Shown one piece after another: positions 21,643 through 27,373 of a stretch of 27,787 bases of DNA. This DNA is from a virus. The DNA lies in the IMG/VR virus record IMGVR_UViG_3300035698_001800, positions 1-27,787 of that record; one strand, written 5' to 3'. A model generated the notes under the pieces. The model saw only the letters and a list, made by a program, of their open reading frames with translations. It was not told where the DNA came from and did no database searches. Within the stretch, counting starts at the first letter, position 1, and each line of letters begins with the position of its first letter. The translations under genes were made by a program, and so were the position numbers.

Positions 21643-22058
21643 CTTATTATTCTCTTCACCATATTCTCAAAGAATTTATTTACTGCGTCTTGAGCTTTCC
21701 TGACAACCGCCTGCAAAGTATACCAACCAGTTGCCGTGTGTGTTCTTGTCTGAGGCCCACCCTTGCCCGGTACTTTCTTATCACTTATCACCCACGGAGC
21801 GTAAGGGGTTGGGGATCCAATCGTGCCAACAACATCCCTACCAATAGTTTTTACTTTCGTGTTTATCCCTCTTCCAAGATTGCCAGTTCTTTTATATGTG
21901 CTTCCAAATGGAGCCGCTGGATAAGACGGTACTTTTCCATGAACATAATGAGCAGCTTTCCTGGTTGTCTTTTCAATTTCCCTTGTTAGCTTAGGATGAG
22001 ATAATCGCATTAGCTTTGCTGTTAATTTCTTAACTCCGAATATTTTAAAGTAGTTCAT
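21639..22058 (-). CDS. HK97 gp10-like head-tail connector protein
   Basis: 139 residues, overlapping the minor head gene as ATGA. Family features are the basic N-terminal helices, T-R-K-A-A-H-Y-V-H-G-K-V-P, then P-A-A-P-F-G-S-T-Y-K-R-T-G-N-L-G-R-G-I and the strand V-V-G-T-I-G-S-P-T-P-Y-A-P-W-V. These proteins help finish the neck or tail attachment. The order portal, minor head, gp10 family is usual. Confidence 0.8.
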   Translation of the reverse strand: MNYFKIFGVKKLTAKLMRLSHPKLTREIEKTTRKAAHYVHGKVPSYPAAPFGSTYKRTGNLGRGINTKVKTIGRDVVGTIGSPTPYAPWVISDKKVPGKGGPQTRTHTATGWYTLQAVVRKAQDAVNKFFENMVKRIIR

Positions 22059-23473
22059 GGCTCATTCACCACTGGTTGAATCCAACAACGGCAGTTATGT
22101 GTTATAATCCCATTAGTAGAATATAAACCATAATCATCACATTGGAGGTCGTACACATGCCCGCTAAAATCGAAATTCCTAATCTTGACAATCTTCTCAA
22201 AAGATACGTTGCCGGAGAACCTGAGCAAAAACTTGCTCGTGAGACTGGTATCAATCGTGCTACTTTCAGGAGCAGACTCATTGAATACGGCATTAACCCC
22301 AGAGGAAACTCCGAAGCTGAAAAAATCAGATGGTCTAAAATGACACCTGATCAGAGATCTTATCAAGTTAATGCGGCGCATGATGCCGTCAGAGGAAAAA
22401 CCAAAAGTATTGAGTGGAAGCGCAAGCACGCTATTACCAGAGAGCGCACCTTGACTGGCGCAGTTCCTATTGAGGCTATCCTCGCGAATCAACTTATTGG
22501 TTCTGGATTTAGTATTACTCAGCAAAAGGCTCTTGGGATATATAACATTGATATCGCCGTGAATATTCCTTCCATCGCTATAGAAATCTTCGGGGGTGGA
22601 TGGCATGCTTACGGAGCTCATAAGATCAGATTTTTCAAACGCAGTAATTATATCTTCAATCATGGCTGGTCTTTGTTGGTCATTTGGATTGACAAGAGGC
22701 GCTATCCCCTCAACATCAACGGCATAGACAAGGTCATTTCTTTTATCAAGCAATCCAGCATTAACCCAACCTCTATTGGTCAATATGGGGTGGTTCTCGG
22801 TAACGGTAATATTGCTCCCGTTTCCAGTTGTTATCTCAACACACCCGCCATCGTAAAAAGACTTTGCTGCAGCTTTTACTTCACCGACTGGTAAAACTTC
22901 GTTTCCTGGCAATACACAATTAACATGTGCTGGTGGTCTATCATAAGAGCTACTATCATAATTACTAATGAACATAGCGTTGAGCGGTACTACCTGTCCA
23001 TCCAGACCCATACAAATAGGGCATACGTCCATCCCGGCAGTCATCCACTTCTTACTATCAACCACCTCACTTGCTTTCCACGTTTCCAGATTCCCGCCTG
23101 CATAAGCGTTAGTAACTTCTGTAACTGCGATTCTCTTTGCCCTGACCTTACCGAACACTTGAAGAAACTGCGGATCTTTTTCTAATGCGCTCAATGGCTC
23201 ACCACTCGCAACCCATTCGGAAACTTTGTCTTGAATCATCTTTTGTGTTGAAGAGCCTATTACTGATGTTTCTATTAATGTATGATCTTTTGCCCAATTT
23301 ACAACTGCATCATTGACCAGCCCCCAATGAACGCCAATTCCAACGGCGGCTTCTTTTCCCATCTTTACAGCCAGCGCGGTTATAAGCGGTAATAGGATCT
23401 CATACAGTATGTCGGCTTCATCCATCCAGAAGAAGCCATCAAAGACTGATTTTAGTTCAGGCTTATCGATCAT
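22055..23473 (-). CDS. Mu gpF-like minor head protein precursor with intein
   Basis: The 472-residue precursor consists of N-extein 1-185, intein 186-460 and C-extein 461-472. The extein belongs to the Mu gpF-type head morphogenesis proteins: K-R-I-A-V-T-E-V-T-N-A-Y, W-M-T-A-G-M-D-V-C-P-I-C, then D-R-P-P-A-H-V-N. After splicing, H-V-N joins C-R-C-W-I-Q-P, restoring the conserved H-x-N-C-R-C motif with the first of its two Cys at the splice point (C461 as +1). The mature protein would be 197 residues. It follows the portal and two small genes, the usual place. Unspliced protein would lack the motif, so splicing should be needed for function. A plus-strand nuclease gene overlaps the intein. Confidence 0.92.
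   Translation of the reverse strand: MIDKPELKSVFDGFFWMDEADILYEILLPLITALAVKMGKEAAVGIGVHWGLVNDAVVNWAKDHTLIETSVIGSSTQKMIQDKVSEWVASGEPLSALEKDPQFLQVFGKVRAKRIAVTEVTNAYAGGNLETWKASEVVDSKKWMTAGMDVCPICMGLDGQVVPLNAMFISNYDSSSYDRPPAHVNCVLPGNEVLPVGEVKAAAKSFYDGGCVEITTGNGSNITVTENHPILTNRGWVNAGLLDKRNDLVYAVDVEGIAPLVNPNDQQRPAMIEDIITAFEKSDLMSSVSMPSTPEDFYSDGRNIHGDINVIYPKSLLLSNTKSRTNKLIREDSLNRNCASQGALSGNSVLALPLNTFGFSSDGIMRRINLIRSLIRCHFRPSDFFSFGVSSGVNAVFNESAPESSTIDTSLTSKFLLRFSGNVSFEKIVKIRNFDFSGHVYDLQCDDYGLYSTNGIITHNCRCWIQPVVNEP
22100..22149 (+). promoter_or_regulatory. Promoter and SD of the antisense nuclease gene
   Basis: The plus strand reads TGTTATAAT at 22100-22108, an extended -10 with perfect TATAAT; no well-spaced -35 is seen. 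GGAGGT at 22144-22149 lies 7 nt before the ATG. On the intein strand the -10 is part of the codons for I-I-T of block G (G-I-I-T-H-N), and the SD is part of D-L-Q of block F. Thus the control signals sit in conserved protein motifs. Confidence 0.55.
22157..22894 (+). CDS. Vsr/DUF559-like homing endonuclease, antisense inside the intein
   Basis: The only plus-strand gene in the window, 245 residues from ATG 22157 (GGAGGT 7 nt upstream; a TTG at 22142 is the alternative). Residues 10-45 form a helix-turn-helix (Y-V-A-G-E-P-E-Q-K-L-A-R-E-T-G-I-N-R-A-T). A basic linker with N-S-E-A-E-K-I-R-W follows. Residues 110-178 form the nuclease: N-I-D132-I-A-V, I-A-I-E143-I-F-G-G-G-W-H150, then R-F-F-K-R-S-N-Y-I-F-N-H-G-W-S-L-L-V-I-W. 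This is the EDxHD/Vsr-like fold pattern, known in I-Bth0305I-type homing enzymes and in Vsr-like nucleases near split inteins. The 65-residue tail lies opposite intein blocks A-B and has no known domain. It lies fully inside the intein, so it is presumably the homing enzyme of this element. Confidence 0.85.
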   Translation: MPAKIEIPNLDNLLKRYVAGEPEQKLARETGINRATFRSRLIEYGINPRGNSEAEKIRWSKMTPDQRSYQVNAAHDAVRGKTKSIEWKRKHAITRERTLTGAVPIEAILANQLIGSGFSITQQKALGIYNIDIAVNIPSIAIEIFGGGWHAYGAHKIRFFKRSNYIFNHGWSLLVIWIDKRRYPLNINGIDKVISFIKQSSINPTSIGQYGVVLGNGNIAPVSSCYLNTPAIVKRLCCSFYFTDW

Positions 23474-23664
23474 TCAAAATATTCTTTAGTCAACTTTGCA
23501 ATTAGCTCTTTTTTGGTTATGTCTTTAGACTTTTCCCAATGATCATCTATTGGGTTGTCCTTGCTAACATTCATAGATTTTAGACCAACCTTAGTCATAT
23601 CACAAACATAAACTCGCTTGTCATCTACCAATCCAACAAACACACCTTTTATTACAGACATCAT
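23470..23664 (-). CDS. Hypothetical protein between portal and minor head genes, 64 aa
   Basis: The start is the first of two ATG codons and the stop overlaps the minor head start as ATGA. The N-terminal half is strand-rich (V-I-K-G-V-F-V-G-L-V-D-D-K-R-V-Y-V-C-D) and the end is helical and basic (K-K-E-L-I-A-K-L-T-K-E). No family recognised. Its place in the head cluster suggests late expression. Confidence 0.7.
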   Translation of the reverse strand: MMSVIKGVFVGLVDDKRVYVCDMTKVGLKSMNVSKDNPIDDHWEKSKDITKKELIAKLTKEYFE

Positions 23665-23665
23665 C

Positions 23666-23875
23666 CTATCCTTTCTTAATTAAATTAGTTAGCTTTACAA
23701 TCACGTTATTGAGAAAGTCTAATATAGCAGTAAACAACGGCTCTACTGATTTATAAAAAGCCCTCTTCAACTCGTCTACTGCTATTTCAGATTCACTTCT
23801 ACCGCTAAATAATCCTTCGCTATCCCAATATGCCACTTCCTTATCAGTCAAGCACCAAAATGGTTTCTTTGTCAT
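23666..23875 (-). CDS. Hypothetical protein after the portal gene, 69 aa
   Basis: ATG 23875 overlaps the portal stop as ATGA. The C-terminal half is an amphipathic to hydrophobic helix (S-V-E-P-L-F-T-A-I-L-D-F-L-N-N-V-I-V-K-L). It might bind membranes or pack in the neck; function unknown. Confidence 0.7.
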   Translation of the reverse strand: MTKKPFWCLTDKEVAYWDSEGLFSGRSESEIAVDELKRAFYKSVEPLFTAILDFLNNVIVKLTNLIKKG

Positions 23876-25254
23876 AATTTCTCGCTTTCTGCTTCGTCCA
23901 ATACCCGACCCTTCTGTTTCCTCAAGTGTGTGACCATCTTTTTCATTACCTTATTCTCGTCCTCCGTTCTATTTCCTTCGCCTAATAGCTTAGATTCCAG
24001 GATGTCGATTATCTGTTTAGTTGCGCCCTCTTCTAATACTGGTACGTCAAACTGATTAAGCGTTCTTATGAGGACATCCCCACCACTCAAGCGTGGTAAG
24101 TTGATCCCTGCTCTAAACTCATTGACCGTGATACCGCCTGCTGTTAGAGCAGCCTGATAACGCTCCCACAACTTCTGAGCCTCTTCCTGATAAGCAGCAA
24201 CCTTAGAGAAGTCCCACTTGACGTAGATGTTATCTCCAAAGTCTGGAACTAGTCTCGCATTGATCGTATCATCATAATGCTGGAACATAGCGGATAGTGT
24301 ATCCTGCCACCATGCTTTTCTTGCCTCCGCGTAATTAGAATATGTGCTTCGCTTCAATCCTACCGCAGCACCAACCAAAATAGGCGGCACATCCATGACC
24401 ATACAAATGCGAGCTTCGTTTCTCTCGTCAAGAGTTTCAAAACCCATCTCTGAGAATGAAAGTCCTGTTTTCTGGAATTCAGCATCAGCGTCCAACACTG
24501 CCGGGTCAATCCAATTCTTAGAGCCGCCATATCGCTTGCGCCATCTCCTGCGTATTGCCGTTACCTGTGCTTCCTGTAAGTGTTGTTTAGTCTTTAGGAT
24601 TCCCGGTGGTATGCCGCCACGTTCCCAGAACATCTTTATAAAGTCAGTTGTTGAATTATCCACATCCCCGACCCTTGCCGCTACTGCTGCAGGAGGCCAG
24701 CCCTGATACATATTCAACGGATCGAAGTTCTTGAATACCAGTACATCTTCTTTTGCTATCGGTATCTTTACATTCGTTCCTGCAATCTCATACTCATAAT
24801 AAGATATAAATTCAGTAGATGATTTTACTGGTCTGATCCAATCAGGTCTTAGTGGCCACAATCCAACCACACGTCCAGCAGCACTTCTTTCTTTCTCCCA
24901 ATACGCCGTGCCTGCCAAGTCTTCATAGATCACATTGGCAGACCAGAAATCATACTCAGCCATTTCACTATTAGGTTTCTGGATGAGTTGTCTAAGTGGA
25001 TGATCAGGAAGCTCCTGGTCAGTTCTCTTATCGTACACCTTCAACGCTATCTGACTTGCCGAGTTAGCAGTCTTAGCAACACATGCAAATATAAGTTCAT
25101 TCTTACGGTATCCCTCCGTTGCCATCGTTTTGAAATCAACCTCTGGATATGATGGCTTTCCTTCGTCCCACCCTTTTACCCGTGTTGCTTGTAATACCTT
25201 CTCCCCTCTCATTAGAATATCAAGCCCTAATCTTAACCGATCTATTATATTCAT
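23872..25254 (-). CDS. Phage portal protein (HK97 family)
   Basis: 460 residues with the family order: Y-R-K-N-E-L-I-F-A-C-V-A-K-T-A-N-S-A-S, H-P-L-R-Q-L-I-Q-K-P-N, G-T-A-Y-W-E, G-L-W-P-L-R-P-D-W-I-R-P, D-V-L-V-F-K-N-F-D-P, M-V-M-D-V-P-P-I-L-V-G, and Y-S-N-Y-A-E-A-R-K-A-W-W-Q-D-T-L. The dodecameric ring sits at one capsid vertex and is the DNA channel that docks the terminase. Near the end G-G-I-T-V-N-E-F-R-A is usual for the family. Confidence 0.93.
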   Translation of the reverse strand: MNIIDRLRLGLDILMRGEKVLQATRVKGWDEGKPSYPEVDFKTMATEGYRKNELIFACVAKTANSASQIALKVYDKRTDQELPDHPLRQLIQKPNSEMAEYDFWSANVIYEDLAGTAYWEKERSAAGRVVGLWPLRPDWIRPVKSSTEFISYYEYEIAGTNVKIPIAKEDVLVFKNFDPLNMYQGWPPAAVAARVGDVDNSTTDFIKMFWERGGIPPGILKTKQHLQEAQVTAIRRRWRKRYGGSKNWIDPAVLDADAEFQKTGLSFSEMGFETLDERNEARICMVMDVPPILVGAAVGLKRSTYSNYAEARKAWWQDTLSAMFQHYDDTINARLVPDFGDNIYVKWDFSKVAAYQEEAQKLWERYQAALTAGGITVNEFRAGINLPRLSGGDVLIRTLNQFDVPVLEEGATKQIIDILESKLLGEGNRTEDENKVMKKMVTHLRKQKGRVLDEAESEKL

Positions 25255-25257
25255 ACC

Positions 25258-25473
25258 TTACTCCTCAACTAACCTTTTCAATTCTCTAAAAAATGATAGT
25301 TCTAATTTCCACCTAATAACAAAATCCCCGTGATGTGGCTTTCCTGTATATGCCTTTATACGTTTAACATGCTCTTCAATTACCACGTCTAATAATTCTA
25401 AATCTAAATTAGTTCTCGCGGCGAGATTGTCCACTTCTATTACAGGATAACCTAATATTGTTGGATTGCTCAT
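25258..25473 (-). CDS. Hypothetical protein before the portal gene, 71 aa
   Basis: It lies in the terminase-portal interval and ends 3 nt before the portal start. Helical and charged (L-D-L-E-L-L-D-V-V-I-E-E-H-V-K-R), with H-H-G-D and a C-terminal L-S-F-F-R-E-L-K-R-L-V-E-E whose codons (GAGGAG) form the portal ribosome site. No family recognised. Confidence 0.7.
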   Translation of the reverse strand: MSNPTILGYPVIEVDNLAARTNLDLELLDVVIEEHVKRIKAYTGKPHHGDFVIRWKLELSFFRELKRLVEE

Positions 25474-25477
25474 ACGT

Positions 25478-25600
25478 TTATACTCCCATTAATTCAATAA
25501 CTTTCAGAATAATAAGTCCTGTCGTAGTGCTTATGCAAGCAAATATAATAAGCCAAGCTAAACAGGATGTTACCATTCTAAATACTTCGCCTCTATACAT
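25478..25600 (-). CDS. Small single-pass membrane protein, 40 aa
   Basis: ATG 25600 lies 7 nt after the upstream stop, with GAGGAGTAAGG before it. Residues 10-32 (V-T-S-C-L-A-W-L-I-I-F-A-C-I-S-T-T-T-G-L) form one membrane segment with a basic N-terminal side. Two such small membrane proteins lie around the large terminase gene; the role is unknown. Confidence 0.6.
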   Translation of the reverse strand: MYRGEVFRMVTSCLAWLIIFACISTTTGLIILKVIELMGV

Positions 25601-25607
25601 TTATGCC

Positions 25608-25832
25608 TTACTCCTCTACAATCTTATAACCGCTAAACCCGTGAACAGCAAGAAATAGCGCAACCCTATCTATTTCTTTACGTAGTGCTTTTAGTTCTTT
25701 GTGTACACTTATTGTCTCATCATATTCAAAAGGTAACAAATCCCCCATATCGCTAAGCTCAGGTGTTTGGTTATGGTATTTTTCTATATCGTCTATTATC
25801 TCCTGCAACCGTTCTTTCGATACCTTAGACAT
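25608..25832 (-). CDS. Hypothetical coiled-coil protein after terminase, 74 aa
   Basis: GGAGGTATAA precedes ATG 25832. It opens S-K-E-R-L-Q-E-I-I-D-D-I-E-K-Y and has V-H-K-E-L-K-A-L-R-K-E-I, both helical, joined by an acidic turn. It has the same general look as the 1689-1474 product. Function unknown. Confidence 0.7.
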   Translation of the reverse strand: MSKVSKERLQEIIDDIEKYHNQTPELSDMGDLLPFEYDETISVHKELKALRKEIDRVALFLAVHGFSGYKIVEE

Positions 25833-25911
25833 TTATACCTCCGCTAAAAAGAATGTCTGGCAAGTCATCAAACTCTACACCACCATTTTGCCATTAGACA
25901 TTGATACCTCC
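25825..25911 (-). repeat. Direct repeat of an 18-bp ribosome-site/start segment
   Basis: GGAGGTATCAATGTCTAA at the large terminase end (25911-25894) recurs as GGAGGTATAAATGTCTAA at 25842-25825, where it is the SD and start of the next gene. The terminase frame is open for 22 codons after its stop and ends with the second copy, again as F-S-G-G-I-N-V-stop. The first copy also gives an ATG with 8 codons. This looks like a tandem duplication or a decayed start site. Confidence 0.6.
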
Positions 25912-27144
25912 ATAAAGGGAAAATCCTATACCGCTTATATTATACCTTAATGCGTCAAGTCTGTGGTAATCGGCTTTATCTTTTATCTTCTCGGTTGGCT
26001 GACCGTATTCATTCAGCACCCGGCTATAAGTTCCAAGTTCGTCAAGTAGTCCCTTGCATGTGTTGAATACAAATAGCCTGCGTGTTTTGAATAGCTCAAT
26101 CACCCTATCGATGCCAGCTTCTACGCTGACAATCGGACTTTCCTGAACAGGCACACCTTCAGCGTTCCAGTCCATTCTCTCCTGCGTTTCAGACTTAGCA
26201 CCACCAATCCACCTTACTGTATTCTCATGTTTATAAGATAATGCAATCACAGCTTTCTCTTTGGTTGTCTTACCACCCATCATCATGCAGCGGTAGATAT
26301 AATAACAATGAGTATTTGGATCTTCTGCAATCCATAACACCGCCGTATGAACAGCACCAAAGTCAATACCTACGTATCGCGGCCACTCTGGGGGAATGTC
26401 AAACGGTTTTATCTTCTGTGTAGTTTCATCATAGTCTGAATAGATCAAGCCTGCAGGGCATTCAAACGTGCCATCATAGAACATGTGAAACTTCCATGCA
26501 GGCAGGATCCGCTTCATGCGCAAGTATTCTTTCATTGGAAATTGCGGATTCATTATTGACTTAAAGTTAATTACATCAAAGTCCTTATCGCCTGCCGCCC
26601 ACCTATCATACACTTCTTGTTTTAGCCAACCCAAGTTATAAGGAGTAGTTGTACCTAATACCCTGGCCCCATAAAGAGATCCACGCCTTTGCACCGCTTC
26701 CCATGCACCCAACTTGAATTTATCCTGACCGCACTCGTCCATCCACCCACCTTTGATTGTTGCAGCTTCAAGTCCCTCCTCTGATGAGGCAGATCGCAAT
26801 ATTATCCTTGTTTTCTTATCTTCTATTTTGTATAACACTCTATCTGATGCCTGATAATCCCATCCGGGTAAATAAACCCCAAATACACTCTTAAGCTCTG
26901 GTAACATCTTCATCTTGAAAAGATCGTATGTGGCTGTTACTGCCAGGTAGTCCCCTTGTCCGCGAGTTTCTATTTCTCTATTTAGCCACCATGGGCCATA
27001 ACAGGTTTTCCCTGACTGCGTTCCTGCAATAATGAATGGGAAACGCGCCTTGCTTTCGTGTGCGCTGGTCTGTCCAAGATGATACCTTATTTTATATTCA
27101 ATACCATCCGCTGTTTCTATTTGAGTTATAAACTCAGTTGTCAT
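25894..27144 (-). CDS. terL: Terminase large subunit
   Basis: 416 residues. Walker A is A40-G-T-Q-S-G-K-T47, the Walker B region is G-G-W-M-D136-E137, and the coupling segment is L-G-T-T-T-P-Y (163-169). The RNase-H-like nuclease begins at Y-V-G-I-D261-F-G, and the last acidic motif is D-A-L-R-Y near 400. It is therefore complete with ATPase and nuclease parts, cutting concatemers and pumping DNA through the portal. The Shine-Dalgarno before ATG 27144 is weak; it may depend on upstream translation. A 22-codon open stretch after the stop ends in a repeat of its last codons. Confidence 0.93.
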   Translation of the reverse strand: MTTEFITQIETADGIEYKIRYHLGQTSAHESKARFPFIIAGTQSGKTCYGPWWLNREIETRGQGDYLAVTATYDLFKMKMLPELKSVFGVYLPGWDYQASDRVLYKIEDKKTRIILRSASSEEGLEAATIKGGWMDECGQDKFKLGAWEAVQRRGSLYGARVLGTTTPYNLGWLKQEVYDRWAAGDKDFDVINFKSIMNPQFPMKEYLRMKRILPAWKFHMFYDGTFECPAGLIYSDYDETTQKIKPFDIPPEWPRYVGIDFGAVHTAVLWIAEDPNTHCYYIYRCMMMGGKTTKEKAVIALSYKHENTVRWIGGAKSETQERMDWNAEGVPVQESPIVSVEAGIDRVIELFKTRRLFVFNTCKGLLDELGTYSRVLNEYGQPTEKIKDKADYHRLDALRYNISGIGFSLYGGINV

Positions 27145-27156
27145 TTAATAATTACA

Positions 27157-27261
27157 TCAATGCAGGCAACTGGAATAGACAACACCATTAATCACGCGTC
27201 TTGGGAATGATCTTATTCTGTCTTTTCCCGTTGGTAATTTATCAAGTAATACTGTTTTCAT
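27157..27261 (-). CDS. Truncated copy of the 3632-3405 gene, 34 aa
   Basis: The 34 codons start M-K-T-V-L-L-D-K-L-P-T-G-K-D-R and match the first 29 codons of the early-region gene with 6 differences in 87 bases by my alignment. The sequence then turns into an unrelated short tail (S-S-C-L-H) and stops. GAGGGGGAAG lies before the ATG, so it can be translated. It is probably a remnant of ectopic recombination. The basic half of the parent is missing, so it may be non-functional. Confidence 0.65.
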   Translation of the reverse strand: MKTVLLDKLPTGKDRIRSFPRRVINGVVYSSCLH

Positions 27262-27373
27262 CTTCCCCCTCACGTATCCACTTTTGTACTTTACAACAAG
27301 TAATAAAAGAACCAACGCAATATCCTAAACCAAAAACTAATATAAACAACATCATTACCGTTACATCACTCAT
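27242..27373 (-). CDS. Small single-pass membrane protein, 43 aa
   Basis: ATG 27373 overlaps the small terminase stop by 8 nt and has GAGGAGGAAG before it. Residues 4-25 (V-T-V-M-M-L-F-I-L-V-F-G-L-G-Y-C-V-G-S-F) form a membrane span, followed by C-C-K-V-Q-K-W-I-R and an acidic end. It overlaps the start of the duplicated fragment by 20 nt. Role unknown. Confidence 0.6.
   Translation of the reverse strand: MSDVTVMMLFILVFGLGYCVGSFITCCKVQKWIREGEDENSIT

Larger units (their letters stand above)
22094..22918 (-). mobile_element. Intein in the minor head protein, 275 residues
   Basis: The element has the two ends of a class-1 intein. Block A starts at C186 (C-V-L-P-G-N-E-V). Block B is T-E-N-H-P (about 225-229), followed by G-W-V-N-A-G-L. 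Block F is G-H-V-Y-D-L-Q-C with Y450-S-T-N-G, and block G is G-I-I-T-H-N460 then C461. C1, block B Thr and His, penultimate His, terminal Asn and +1 Cys are all present, so splicing looks intact. The middle (about 256-430) is not a LAGLIDADG or HNH nuclease; it is the antisense reading of a plus-strand nuclease gene. The element is thus a minimal intein with its homing gene coded on the opposite strand. Confidence 0.92.

Noticed and set aside
22102-22293. Third overlapping frame on the minus strand in the intein
   Set aside because: A 63-aa Leu-rich frame without SD; a by-product of the two real overlapping genes.
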